DNA of 64,000 nucleotides from Cytospora piceicola (GCA_023375675.1 JALQBC010000052.1:960-64959); one strand, 5' to 3'. Counted from the first letter of the stretch, positions 11,595 through 22,698 are shown. The notes: generated by a model from the letters alone, not told the origin. Numbers and translations: made by a program.

Positions 11595-12960
11595 ATGTTG
11601 TCCAAAATAATTTACACCATCCTCACAGCTGGGCTAGGTGCAAATGCCCTTGTCGGCAAGAAGCCAGACTGTGCTGACCATGCTGATGTTAACAAGGTCT
11701 TGATCGGCGGTGGCCCCTCGGGCACCATTTCAGTAGCCGACTTTGACGGTTCCAGTTTCGACATAGTGGCTAACAATACCATTGCTGGCACATCAGCAAG
11801 CTGGCTGCTCTTCAAGGAGCCAAATCTGCTGTATGCTGTTGATGAGAACGGCAACACTACCAGACTCTTCCATGCAAGTCGATTTCCTTGTTACGCCCCG
11901 AGAAGAAGAAGCAAGAAGATTAAAAAGACAGCTGCGCAGAGGCTGATATATGATATCTACTAGTTCGACCCGGATACCAACGAGCTGAAGCTGGTCCAGA
12001 ATGCTACCGGATCATCAGGCGTCGTGTTCCTCGAATTCAACAAGGACAAGACGGTCATGGTAGGCGCGGCATACGGCGAGGGCACAGTTGATGTATGGGA
12101 CGTTTCCGCTCCTGACGGGACCTTGAAACTCCTCAAGGAAATCTCCGTCGGTGGCACACTTGGCCCCGTTGCTGGCCGTCAGGACAGCCCTCGTAAGCAC
12201 TTTCCTGTGCCCCCTAGTGAGACTCTCAAAATCCACGCTCAGTCATTGACTTGAAAGCACAGATCCCCATCAGGCACTCCTCGACCCCAGCGGGCGTTTC
12301 TTCGTAGTGAACGACCTGGGTACCGACTCCATCTTGGTCATCGACAGCAAAGCCGACTTCAACATCACGAACCGGATCACCGTCGAGCCAGCAGGCAATG
12401 GTCCCCGCCACGGGTCTTTCTACCCATTGGGGCCCGGCAAAGCCACCCACTACTTCCTTGCCAGCGAGATGGCGAGTCTCGTGAAGGCATTCGAGCTGAC
12501 CTACACCGACAAAGACATTGGTCTCGATTTCAAGGAGATCCAGTCCCTTTCCACCTTCGGAGACGACTTCCCACCGGCGAATTCCACGTCAGCTGCGGCG
12601 GGTGAGTTGGTCATCAGCGCAGACGGCAAACACCTTTACGTGTCCAACCGACTCACCGGGAACGTTACGGACAGCATTTCCCACTTCTCCGTCGACATAC
12701 ACAATGACAAGCCCCTCGCCTTTGTGGACCAGATCAGCTCGGGCGGTATTCTGCCCAGAATGTTCAGCCTGGCTGTGGATGAAAGCTTGCTGTTTTTGAC
12801 GAACCAGGATGGTGAGAACGGACTGCTGGCGTTCACGAGGGATACAGACACGGGCAGCTTGGCTGAGAAGCCTGCTGCGAGCGTCACGCTGGACGTGTTT
12901 GGGGCGCCGACCTTTGGACCGCAGTTCGTGAAGGAGGTTCCTGCTAAGAGGAGGAAGTGA
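11595..12960 (+). CDS. Secreted beta-propeller lactonase (3-carboxymuconate cyclase-like)
   Basis: Predicted 401-residue protein of the 6-phosphogluconolactonase / 3-carboxy-cis,cis-muconate cyclase-like family (seven-bladed propeller). Exons are 11595-11873, 11964-12192 and 12263-12960, and all phases join cleanly. The first intron begins GCAAGT and ends TAG, making it a GC-AG intron; skipping it joins RLFH to FDPDTNELKLV, which restores the expected blade strand. The second intron is GTAAGC...CAG (70 nt). Residues 1-18 form a hydrophobic signal peptide (LSKIIYTILTAGLGANA), so the product is probably exported. Family-like segments include HQALLDPSGRFFVVNDLG and GELVISADGKHLYVSNR. Secreted fungal members are common, but their substrates are largely unknown. 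A role in opening or closing aromatic-derived lactones is inference. Confidence 0.87.
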
Positions 12961-13541
12961 TGAGGTCTCATTCCGGTGACCGAGGTTATTAGCACAGCAC
13001 GAAAGCTCGCTTAAGCAGTATTACACGGTGTTTCAGGCAACTCGCAAATTTCCACAAAATCCTTCTAATAGACAGACGGAACACGCCGCTAGTCAGCAAT
13101 CACGGAGGGCATTCAATGTCCAGGTAAAGAAGCAAGTACCTGGACAGGTGTGTATTCTGCGAGATACCGGGAGACTCCTACGCCAATGCCAATCAATGAT
13201 GCTGGTTAGTTGCCATTCACGGGTATTTATTTGACTCTGAAATCCAAAAGCGGAGTTTGTGTCTCCAATAGCAAGTCCCAGAGTCCGCTGCCGGATAAGC
13301 GTCGATATGTTTAATTAACTTTCTGCTGTCCATAAGTCACAGAACTTAGTAGTCGCCTGCTCTTGCCGCACTCAGCCGATGACGGAGAGACTTACCCGGT
13401 AGCATCAGCCCAAAATAAGAACTTCAACATTATATAATATGCACCTTCTTCAACCCTCCGCAAGCCACATGCATATCAAGACTTATTCTCCTCGCATACT
13501 CGTCCCAAGATCCAGACCATCCATTCAGCCAAGCCGTCAAG
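12961..13541. other. Intergenic / promoter of the PLP enzyme gene
   Basis: No gene is seen. The 3' half acts as promoter and leader for the plus-strand gene at 13542. Confidence 0.5.
13431..13440 (+). promoter_or_regulatory. TATA-like element of the PLP enzyme gene
   Basis: TATATAATAT lies about 100 nt upstream of ATG 13542 and is followed by a pyrimidine-rich leader (CTTCTTCAACCCTCC), a usual arrangement for a fungal core promoter. Assigned by position only. Confidence 0.35.
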
Positions 13542-14660
13542 ATGTCCTATCAACCCAAGGTTGGCGATAGCCTCTCGTCCCTCGACACCCCCTCCATGAT
13601 TGTCGACCTAGACCTCATGGAGGCCAACATCAAGAAACTCATGGGCCAGCTCATCCCAACAGGGATCAAAATCAGGCCGCATCTCAAGACCACAAAGTCC
13701 GCCATTCTCGCACGTCGTCTCAACGAAGCCGGCGCGAAAGGAGGATGCGTCGCCAAGCTTTCCGAAGCGGAGGTCATGTGCGCTCTAGGCTTCGACGACC
13801 TGCTGATCACATGCGAGATTGTCGGCGCGGTAAAGGTTGCGAGGCTGGTGGAACTGTTCAGGAGGCATCGGACACTGAGAATCGTGGTCGATGAGGCCAA
13901 TGCGGCGAGTGCCATCGACGCCGCGCTGGGAAAGGCCGGATATGACGCGAACAAAGACGAGGACAGGATCATGACGCTGATCGACCTGGACGTCGGTCTC
14001 CACCGGACGGGCGTCAAGCCTGAGGGCGCAATCGACCTGGCGAGACACGTCGCCGGGCTGAGGTACCTGCGACTCATCGGCGTGCAGGGCTACGAAGGGC
14101 ACCTGCAACACGTCCACGGCCTCGAGGAGCGGAAGAAGCTGTGCCTCGAGAGCATGGCCACCCTCACTAGCACCGCAGATGCCCTGCGAAGAGAAGGCCA
14201 CGACATCCAGGTGGTCACTACCGGCGGCACCGGCACGGCCGAGTTCTGCGTCACCGTGCCGGGCGTGACCGAGGTGCAGCCCGGGTCCTTCCTCTTCATG
14301 GACACGGACTACCGTAACGCCGTCGGGTCCTTCTACAGCAACTCCTTAACCATACTGTCCACCGTCCTGAGCAAGCAAGGGCCGCGGATAGTGACCACTG
14401 ATGCCGGCTTGAAGAGTCTGACGACGGACAGTGGGCTGGCGGAGGCGAAGGACAAGGGGTACACGTATGGCGTATTAGGCGACGAGCATGGAAGCCTGAG
14501 CTGGGAGGAGGGCACGCCGGAGTTGAAGGTGGGAGATCGCGTGGAGATGATTCCTAGTCATATCGATCCGACCATCAACTTGTTTGATGTCTATTATGCA
14601 CATCGGAAGGGGGTTATTGAGGAGATCTGGGCAGTTGATTCTAGGGGGAAAGTGCAGTAA
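13542..14660 (+). CDS. D-threonine aldolase / D-serine dehydratase-like PLP enzyme
   Basis: Intronless 372-residue fold-type III PLP enzyme with an alanine-racemase-like N-terminal barrel and a D-serine-dehydratase-like C-terminal domain. The Schiff-base lysine is K49 in the motif RPHLKTTK. LHRTGVKP (about residue 155) and TTGGTGT (about residue 225) match the phosphate and PLP environment of the family. Near the C-terminus is H340-x-D342 (SHIDPTINLF). In characterised members, D-threonine aldolases bind their divalent metal with His and Asp, whereas eukaryotic D-serine dehydratases use His and Cys with zinc. The His-Asp pair therefore favours a D-threonine (or beta-hydroxy-D-amino-acid) aldolase releasing glycine and an aldehyde. 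No signal peptide or targeting tail is seen, so it is probably cytosolic. Reaction choice from one residue pair remains inference. Confidence 0.9.
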   Translation: MSYQPKVGDSLSSLDTPSMIVDLDLMEANIKKLMGQLIPTGIKIRPHLKTTKSAILARRLNEAGAKGGCVAKLSEAEVMCALGFDDLLITCEIVGAVKVARLVELFRRHRTLRIVVDEANAASAIDAALGKAGYDANKDEDRIMTLIDLDVGLHRTGVKPEGAIDLARHVAGLRYLRLIGVQGYEGHLQHVHGLEERKKLCLESMATLTSTADALRREGHDIQVVTTGGTGTAEFCVTVPGVTEVQPGSFLFMDTDYRNAVGSFYSNSLTILSTVLSKQGPRIVTTDAGLKSLTTDSGLAEAKDKGYTYGVLGDEHGSLSWEEGTPELKVGDRVEMIPSHIDPTINLFDVYYAHRKGVIEEIWAVDSRGKVQ

Positions 14661-15656
14661 TTTGTAAAGGGAAATAATTGACTGGTCGGAAGTCAAAAAC
14701 GTATATAAAATTTCTATATCCATCTTGAGACCATATATATCTTTAATATCACGGCAGGGTTTGAAGTAGGGATTAATCCGTATGTGTCAAGTTGTGTAAA
14801 GGCCCTTCAAAGTTTCTCTCCGGGTTTTTATTCTCTACACATAGAATCCGGGCAAAGTATGTAACTATAAGACCGCATACCTAGTCTTTGAGCGACCCTA
14901 ACCATCACTCACTGAAAACGGCAGTGCTCTTTGACTCAAGGGCTGTTGTATTGGCTGCTGTATTGTAATACCTGGTGGCTTTCAAGGTTCTTGACCCTGA
15001 GCCCACCCTAGGGTACTTTGTTACGTATGCATTCTATGTATTCTGTGTAATGTACTCAATGTATTCATATTCCATCAGCTATATGCTCGACTTATTCTTG
15101 CTGGCACTGAGGAGAAGAATCGCTGTGCTTGCTGTATTGTGTATCGAACAGCCCAAGTCCTGCAATATGTCTAGATCCAGCATACCGATTGAGGTTGTTC
15201 CACGGCCTGTCGCCTCGCCTTCTGTTCGAAGAAGCCATCCATGACCACCTCAAAACAACAATGGCCCCCTCTTGACCACCTGTTGGATGACAGAGACAGA
15301 CGAAGAAAGCTGACAACAGACAACATGGAAATCCCTCAAGCCCAAGCTGTCTTTCAGCAGCAGCAGCAGCAGCAGCAGCAAGAGGACGATGCCTTCGAGA
15401 CCAGAAGTGATAAAACGAGTCGTGCAGGCCGTGCAAGCTGTGCAAGCTGTGCAAGTTCATGGGCATGGAAGAAGGATCAAGACGAGCATCTTAATGGAGA
15501 CAAGGCCGGCTGTTGGTCTGGAGTATTGGGAAAGATCAGGGTTAGGGTCCACAGGCTTGGTATAATCTCTGCATGCTGTCTTTAACGCATAATAATCAGT
15601 TCCACGTACTCATTGGTGAACTCAGTGCAGGTCCGTCCGGTCGCTGAGATTGTGCA
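14661..15656. other. Intergenic with a CAG repeat
   Basis: No confident gene. An open frame starting at ATG 15241 (114 codons) carries a (CAG)8 run at 15355-15378 and a GTGCAAGCT repeat at about 15427-15455. It has no recognisable domain and may be chance. The 3' end of the interval is the promoter of the VPS62 gene. Confidence 0.45.
15355..15378 (+). repeat. (CAG)8 trinucleotide repeat
   Basis: Eight perfect CAG units followed by CAA, inside an open frame of doubtful coding status (15241-15585). Confidence 0.9.
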
Positions 15657-17309
15657 ATGTCCACCGCAGGTATGGCCAACCAAGGTCATTTCACCTCTGT
15701 ATATTCATTTCGAGCTCTGTTGTTTTCGCTGCTGAGCGCTCAGTCCTCCGTTGCATCTTCCATTTCCTCGGCTCAGTCTGCGGCTGCAGTCACATCGACG
15801 TTGGGTGAGGACAACTGGACAGTACCGGATTTCGTGACTCGTTATGGTACGAACCATACAATTCTTGAGAAGAGGCTTCTAGGACGGACTGCATGTGCTC
15901 TCGGATCGGCGCTAACTCAACCACCCTTACAATACAGCGCCAATCGTATGGCTACACTCAGACGACCCTTTTCGACCGTCAGACATACTCCAGCATGTTC
16001 GCCATACTACTCCCATGGTGCACATGGAGCCCATAGACGGCCTGCCCGAACTCGATCTGGATAATATGGCCTTGCTCAACAAGAGGTCTAACAATGGTCC
16101 AGTCGCACTGACCGCCAACGACGATATCACAAAGCTGCCCGCATGGCTTTTCGGAGAGATGCCGGATGAGTCCGGCAGGCTACAGAACGCCACTCCATGT
16201 GTTGTGATTCTGGTCGAATCCGAGAAGGACCCGCGCGATATGGATGCATTTTACTTCTACTTCTATTCATACAATCGTGGTGCCAATATTTCCCAGGCAC
16301 TGCCGCCTATCAACGGCCTGCTAGAGGATTCTGACATGGACCACAATATGCATTTCGAGGATCATGTTGGAGACTGGTAAGTATCCAACTTTCATTATCC
16401 TGTGCAGCTTTCGCTGATCATCTCCGCCAAGGGAGCATAATATGGTTCGGTTTCGTGATGGGAAGCCTACTGGTATCTATTATAGCCAGCACGAGGAAGG
16501 CTCTGCTTATAAGTGGGACGATACAACTCTCTCGTTCAAATATGACCGGGTATGTTTATAGGATCATATGAGTCTGCCATCATGGATGTTGGATCTGACC
16601 TTGCTCCAGCCTCTTGTATACAGCGCATATGGCTCGCACGCGAACTACGTTTCTCCCGGGTAAGGTCACCTCGACATATCCGTCAAGGTTGTCTACCCCA
16701 GATGATTAATATATCGGCTATTCCAGAGACCACGTTCACGATGCAGTATTATTGGACCTCTGCGATGCAGGCCAGCTATGGGACCCCGTCTCCTCAGCAT
16801 ACTTCTATAGTCTCAACCCCGTCACTCTCCAGCTGACCCGTATATTCCCAGCTGGATCATCGGAGGCATCTGATTACACGTCATTTCTCTACTTTTCTGG
16901 ACGCTGGGGCGACCTGCAATATCCGGATAACGACCATCGCCAAAAGACGGTCCCGTACTTCGGCCTCAAACGCTATGTCTCTGGCCCGACAGGTCCAACC
17001 ACGAAGCAGCTTGTAAGAAAGGGGTTGTTTCCCGACAACCGGGGGAAGAAATCGTGGCTACAGTGGGGCGTCCGCGTTTTCATGTCGCTGTATCCATGCT
17101 GTTTGCGTGGATGGAGAGCTTGGGTATCAGGCACGATATTCATAGGGATACTGGTTTCCGTAGTGCTCGGGATCATATACGCTGTAAAGCGATATAGAGT
17201 AAGAAAGGCAGGGTACAAAAAGATCGACGCTGGTGCGGACGTACCGCTGAACGAGCTGGGCTACAGAGACAACGTCGCTCTACGCCGTACCGAAGCCGAA
17301 CAAGGGTGA
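15657..17309 (+). CDS. VPS62-family vacuolar sorting-associated protein
   Basis: Predicted 459-residue protein of the fungal Vps62/Tda6 family (yeast Vps62 is named for a role in vacuolar protein targeting; its biochemistry is unknown). Five exons, 15657-15846, 15938-16376, 16432-16549, 16610-16659 and 16727-17309, have GT-AG introns of 91, 55, 60 and 67 nt and consistent phases. Family signatures: RYAPIVWLHSDDPFRPSDI across intron 1, PIDGLPELDLDN, DWEHNMVRF across intron 2, GIYYSQHEEGSAY, and VYSAYGSHANYVSPGDHVHD across intron 4. The N-terminus is a signal peptide with two possible starts (15657 or 15672). Near the C-terminus a hydrophobic span (GTIFIGILVSVVLGIIYAV) followed by basic residues predicts a type I membrane anchor with a short cytosolic tail. 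The anchor suggests an endomembrane or vacuolar location. Confidence 0.9.
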
Positions 17310-18157
17310 TGCGTGCGGGAAACGTGTTGGTCTATGCTCAAGCTTGTCACTCCCACTGCTTGATGATGGCAGTACGGAGCTGTGTAATGGCTACCTATTA
17401 ATCGATTTGGGGGAGAGGAAAGCGGCTCAAAGTACTCAGTGGAGTTATGAGATACAGACAGCCGGATGTCAACGCGCCTCGCAGGCACTCGTATAAGTAG
17501 CACTTGACCTCCCGAGTGCGATGTACCAGGGTGATCAGTAACTTGATAGCGAGAGATTCAGGTTGCTGTTGCTGTGTAACAAGAATATCGGGTAGGCGTC
17601 TGCATATCACTCGTGAGTCGTAGCCACGTCTACCCTGTCTTTGTCCCCAACTCCACGTTACCTGCTCGTCTGCTGCTTGGTCTTGGTAAACTTATGTGAG
17701 TAGGTACCTGCTTAGGTACGCTTGGGAAGTGCCCGGGCTGAGCCGGAACTGCCTGTCACTCAATCCAATTTACGACAAGCGAAGGGCTTTGCGGGTGCAA
17801 TTCGTGAACGTTGGAGGATAAGTGGTATGAATACTGTATGAGAGATGGTGGTCAGCACGTGTAACCAGACTCAAATGTGCTGGGCGCTGCCACGATTAGT
17901 ATTGAGTACGGATCTGTACATGCATGATAACGGATAAACCAAGATTACAAAATCCATACTTTGACAATAGCATTATGCTGAACTCCATGACCAGACACAT
18001 ATAGATCGTCAGATCGCCAGGAGCTATGACCAGCATTTTTGAGGCGGAGTCAAGTGGAGGGGTTCCTCCTTGACAACTCAGCCACTCAACCAATCTGCAG
18101 TATTAGCCCTGAAGTATTACGCAGAGTATTAGGTGTGATTGGGCACCTAAGTTGTTA
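17310..18157. other. Intergenic, no supported gene
   Basis: Downstream region of the VPS62 gene. No coding-like frame, RNA gene or clear repeat is visible. Confidence 0.5.
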
Positions 18158-18398
18158 TACCGCATAGTCTGGCGAAACTGAGAATTAACCCCCCCGCTTT
18201 TATTGACTTCGCACGGACGTTGTAATCTCGCTTCTGAGCTTCCTCGACTTATCGTCGCTCCGATAAGGTACCTCCAGGGTTCAAGGAGATGTGTGGACCT
18301 ACACTGACCTATAACATGTATAGGTCTTGATTGAGGTTGATGACTGAGCATGAAAAAAGCGGGGGGGTTAATTCTCAGTTTGACCAGACTATGCGGTA
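18158..18398. mobile_element. MITE with long terminal inverted repeats
   Basis: A 237-bp element (18160-18396) is flanked on both sides by TA, the target-site duplication expected of Tc1/mariner-type insertions. The ends are inverted repeats of about 42 bp that differ at only two positions. The left arm starts CCGCATAGTCTGG and runs through AATTAA, seven C and GCTTTT. The right arm is its reverse complement with the CG dinucleotide after TCTGG changed to TC. The interior (about 150 bp) encodes nothing. Size, TIRs and TA flanks fit a miniature non-autonomous transposon. Its TIRs are unrelated to those of the Tc1/mariner relic at 33619, so its autonomous partner is not in this window. Confidence 0.85.
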
Positions 18399-18810
18399 GT
18401 TGCATGACACTTTCCAGGAACTTGGTAGAGGATTTCGTGTATTACTCAGCCTGCACTGCAGAAGCCTCCTCCCGACGATGCCACTGCACCTAAGTACCGG
18501 ACAAAGACGGGGTGGGATCGACATGCAGGACCTCCGCACATATCTATACTGTTACATTATGTTCTTGGCTATCATCCCGAAGGATTCACTCTTCTCTAGG
18601 CTGCCATTATCCCAATCCGCACATTTAACACATATTACACAGACTCAGGAGCCAACAGGTAGCTACCAGTTGACGCTTCAGATATCTCACAGCAATATCA
18701 TATCATTTTACCACACCCCTGTTGATTATTATTTATCCCTTTTGACTCTGATCCCTCTTCAGGCTGTATCTATCGACTCCCCAAGTAGTTAGTACTTGGT
18801 ACTGAGTATA

Positions 18811-20691
18811 ATGTCTGGATTGCCGCCGGACACGTTGGGAGATGCAGTCGGCGTGCTCATATACACATTTATCTGCCTTCTGACAGACCTTCTTCTGATA
18901 TGGTTGCTCTGGGTACATCATGAGCGTCTTGGATGTGAGCTATGCCCCCAAACTTGGAGTTCGACTGCTTCTAAATACGATTACCCAAACTTGTCTTGTC
19001 AACTGGTCTGGGTGTCTGAGTCCTTTTTTGACTAACCAAAGGCGCTGCTGCATCTTCCAAAAGATGTCGCCATGATCGCCTATTTCGCGCAAATATGCAC
19101 CATCAGTAGTATCATTCAGCAGATATACCATTATACGTATGGCAATAATTCCTCATTTCCAGACATGGTTGCCACCCTGCACTACTCGAAACTAACCCGA
19201 CTTGCTCGCTGCAGATACTATACCGATGTTATGTGGGCGCAGCTTCGCTATATCAAGGCCAATTATCCAAGTGCAGAGGTTATTTTCAAGAACGGCAATT
19301 TCGGATTCTTGCTGTTCTTGTCCAATATACGTAAGCTCGAGTTCCTCCAGTACTTGCGCCTATCTAAGCCCCGGGTGGGCGTGCGGTGGGGAGGGGGGGG
19401 GTGAAATTGCGATGTGTGATAATGTTCGAGCTGACATGAAAAAAAGGATACTTCTGCTACATCATGGAGTCTTCTTACCTGTTTACATAGTAAGTAATCC
19501 GAGGCACTAAGTCCGAGAAAAGAAATCCATCTTCCTTGGTGGTACCGCTGCTAATACTAAGACCACTACATTCAGCACCCTGCACATTGCCCTGTCCATC
19601 TACGGCGTCTGGGCTAGCCACCGACGCGCCGAGCGCATATATTCCACACTTAGCAAGACAATTCCCCTGATTCTAGCCGGGATTACTATTGGGCTGGAGT
19701 ACACGCGAGCTGTACAGCGTAGCTGGACCGTATACATGGTTGTCGCCAACCTGCAGACGGTCGCCGCATGCACCCTCAGCATCGTGCTGATCGTAATGAT
19801 ACTATGGAAGTACGTCGACAGCAAGAAGCTCTGGGGGAAGATCAAGACCGGGCCGATGGTCGACGGCTCGTCCGTCAGCTGGAAGGCCTGGATCTTGAAG
19901 AGCTTGAGGAGCGGGAACTCGACTCCTCGGGCCCGGGATCGTATGCCGAAAGTCCTTCTCGACAACAGCTGGCTGGTTTGGCGCCTCTCAATTGCTATCA
20001 TCCTGATCTCGTAAGTGCTCAAATCTCTCGTCATTCCACCTTGGTTTCTACTTCCCTCCTCCCGCACCACTGTCAAGATGGCCTCTCATAATATATACCT
20101 ATCACGCGGCTAACCGGGACGTCCGTCCTTTGGTGCCCATGCAGAGCATTCATCCTAGCCACTGTGTTGACACAACTCCCCACGCCTGGCCAGATGGCCC
20201 TCGAGGTCAAGACCGACGCGCCGGACCTGACCGCCTCACACGCGAGGGGCAATATCGTCGGCTACATCTACGGCGTAACGCCTGGGCTAGCCATTCCCAT
20301 CGTCTTCGGCCTTACGCGGCCCTTTCGGCAGACTTTGTACAAGACGTTTGTGCCCATGCGCTGGCAGAAAGGGAACCGGAGCCATGGAGAGCAGGCGAAG
20401 CAGGCATCGGGAGCCTGGGGCGCTCAGGATGATACTCCTGCCTCTTCGACTCCGGAACCCAAGCAGTCGTTGGATAGTCGTCCCGCTACTACTGAACCGG
20501 ACCGTATCAATAGATTGAACATTGGCTTCCCGACAGACTCGGATGAGAGTTCGTATGAGCTGAATGTAGACATGAGTCGGCAGGAAATACCTGAAATGGC
20601 TGGTGGGAAAGACGCTAGGGTGAGGCCCGCGTCCTCAGAATCGACAGCGAGCCTTGACCCGCTACTAGAAGCTGGACCCCAAAAGGGCTGA
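18811..20691 (+). CDS. Seven-transmembrane protein of unknown function
   Basis: Six exons, 18811-18934, 19064-19136, 19215-19330, 19447-19489, 19576-20010 and 20145-20691, splice in phase through GT-AG introns (129, 78, 116, 86 and 134 nt) to a 445-residue protein. One exon is only 43 nt. The mature reading gives seven hydrophobic spans: GVLIYTFICLLTDLLLIWLLWV, YVAMIAYFAQICTISSIIQQI, the YFCYIMESSYLFTYTLHIALSI region, TIPLILAGITIGLEY, ANLQTVAACTLSIVLIVMIL, LSIAIILISAFILATVLTQL and GYIYGVTPGLAIPIVFGL. A roughly 120-residue hydrophilic Ser/Thr/Pro-rich tail follows. The short N-terminus, seven spans and long phosphorylatable tail give a GPCR-like topology. I see no CFEM, pheromone-receptor, cAMP-receptor or opsin signature (no retinal lysine motif), so receptor function is only a hypothesis. 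It may be a fungal-specific orphan membrane family. Confidence 0.8.
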
Positions 20692-22038
20692 AGGGTTTGT
20701 TGATCCTGGGAATGGTTCCTTGCCGAAGTTCATATATGCAAACAGATTTAGAGGACTTCCAACCCCCCGTAAGAGAGACAGAGAGAGTGAACACTTGTGG
20801 CGTCTGAGCGAATTTGAAACTTGGTTCTTGACCACATATGATCCTGGTCTTTTGTAATTCCCATTGGTGGAAATATATATCTACGTGAAGTTTTCAACCA
20901 CCTTTCCGCGGATAGATGCCTGGGCAGGCCTCCTAGTGAAGGTCGAGACAATCTCGACCAATACAGGCGAAGGTTTGAATGTACTAGGTCTGCAGCCTAT
21001 TCAAGATAGCTTCTAGACAGAGATAGCCAAGGTGGAGAGGCTTCGGCTGATACAGTTCCACGTCGTTCTTGTATCTTATGTCTTTGCTAGGAACACATGT
21101 CCTCGGGCATAGGACCGCACGGTGTTCTATGGCTATTTACGTGTAGTATCCCATGGGATGTTTCATGGCTGAGAGATGTCATGAGCAACGCCATAGAGCA
21201 TGTACTCATTCCAATACTCGTAGGGCAGGCTACGTTGGAAGGATGTTACGAACCGCTTGTCCCATGTTGAATGATGGACAGATTCGGAGTCCTGCTCTCA
21301 ATAAACCGTCTCAGTTTCAGACGCACCAGCTGCGTACCCCAGCGTGAAAGGACACAGGGGGCGGGAGTCTTAAGTAAAATCAAATGCCATCATCGCTTCC
21401 TGCCCAAGTGCACACGTTGCCACCGTTGATATAAAAGTACATTTGGCTGTTCCATCAGTGCCCAGTGACGACGGCGAGGCCATGATGCACACTGGGCGGG
21501 TCTCTAGCGTCAAGGAGGACTGTGTACACACCATAGTTTTTGCGGACTCTCTAAAGCTAGCCAAAGTTCATGAAGTTGTGTGGGAGGCCACAGTTACCAC
21601 GATCCAGGGCTTTGAAAGCTTTACTGACTTCGATCCGAAAAATGGTCGAGCATGAAGAAGAAAGTACATGAGGTAAATGGCGCGACGTAGCAGAACACAT
21701 CGCGAGGGAAGTCCTGGTTCAGTTCAGAATATTTTCAGAATTCGATTCCCCTGAGGGAGGGTATCTTCTAGACCTTAAAGCCTCAATTGCATGAACACCG
21801 ATCCTACAACACCAACCAGGCAGCCCCGCGAGAAAATTTCTGCCTGCCGTACTTTCATGCGCCGTTCCATCCCATAATCTCTCTTGTTCCCATGTGCATG
21901 TGCCTTTATAAAACCGATATCGCAAATAATGAAAACCCAAGGTAGCCCACCCTTGCCATGACTGTCCTCCATGCCGGTCTTGAGCCCCATAGCCAAGCCT
22001 CACCCATGCTACCGTGAAGCAGCCAAGTCGAACTGCTG
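20692..22038. other. Intergenic between convergent genes
   Basis: No confident gene. An open frame at about 21443-21655 (+) reads coding-like residues (VKEDCVHTIVFADSLKLA) without a known motif and is kept only as a weak candidate. The right end is the 3' flank of the minus-strand gene ending at 22039. Confidence 0.4.
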
Positions 22039-22698
22039 TCACCGCACGTGAGAGTATGTTTCCCAGGAAGGCACTCGGGCGTCTCCGCCGGGTAGATGGT
22101 CCATGTCGATGTCGAAGTCTTGATTGAAATGCATGGCCTCGGGCGTTGCTGGGCCTTCGGAGTTGCTGTCGGAGTCCGAACATTCTTCTGTTTCAGTCGA
22201 GCTTGAGTTGTCGCTGTCATCTTCGCTGATGCCCCCTTCACTGCAGCACCCTGAGGCATGGTGCATGGCTTTCGATGCCATCATGGCAGTATCATCCTCC
22301 ACCAAGCGGAGGGGAACTCTGTCCCCTAGCACCCGGCTTTTCGGGACGATGGGAGCATCCATCTTCTCGTATATCCCTTGTAGAGACCGAAGGGATGCTT
22401 TCAAAAGATGTTCCCAGTCACCGGCCGATTTGCTCTTCTCAACAGCACTTCTCTGCTTGGTGATGACGACAGGCTTGTTGATACGCCGCCGTTTCTCTGC
22501 TGGCCGGCGCGAGACATCCGGCTGGCTCGCCTGTCTCTTGATACTGAGCACTGAACTCCGTCGTAATGGCAAGCTATCGGTCTGCTTTGCCTCATTCCAT
22601 CGTAGCGTATGCTCAAGAGCATGGTGTTGGTGGCCCCACTCCTTCTCACATCCGGGATGGAGGATCATGGGGGCGGAAGGGGATGGTGAGAGCTCCAT
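22039..22698 (-). CDS. Small hypothetical protein, basic centre and acidic tail
   Basis: 219-residue intronless reading frame from ATG 22698. The frame stays open further upstream, but that extension looks like untranslated leader (low complexity, CA repeats). The middle has a strong bipartite-type nuclear localisation signal (RRPAEKRRRINKP). It is followed by a helix-like stretch (DWEHLLKASLRSLQGIYEKM), then a Ser/Asp/Glu-rich acidic segment (EDDSDNSSSTETEECSDSDS). Basic plus acidic organisation suggests a nuclear or chromatin-associated protein, but no known domain is recognised. Reality of the gene rests on the length and composition of the open frame. Confidence 0.55.
   Translation of the reverse strand: MELSPSPSAPMILHPGCEKEWGHQHHALEHTLRWNEAKQTDSLPLRRSSVLSIKRQASQPDVSRRPAEKRRRINKPVVITKQRSAVEKSKSAGDWEHLLKASLRSLQGIYEKMDAPIVPKSRVLGDRVPLRLVEDDTAMMASKAMHHASGCCSEGGISEDDSDNSSSTETEECSDSDSNSEGPATPEAMHFNQDFDIDMDHLPGGDARVPSWETYSHVR

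Noticed and set aside
4301..20691. Possible secondary-metabolite gene cluster
   Set aside because: Several redox enzymes occur, but there is no PKS, NRPS, terpene synthase, prenyltransferase, transporter or pathway-specific Zn2Cys6 regulator in the window.
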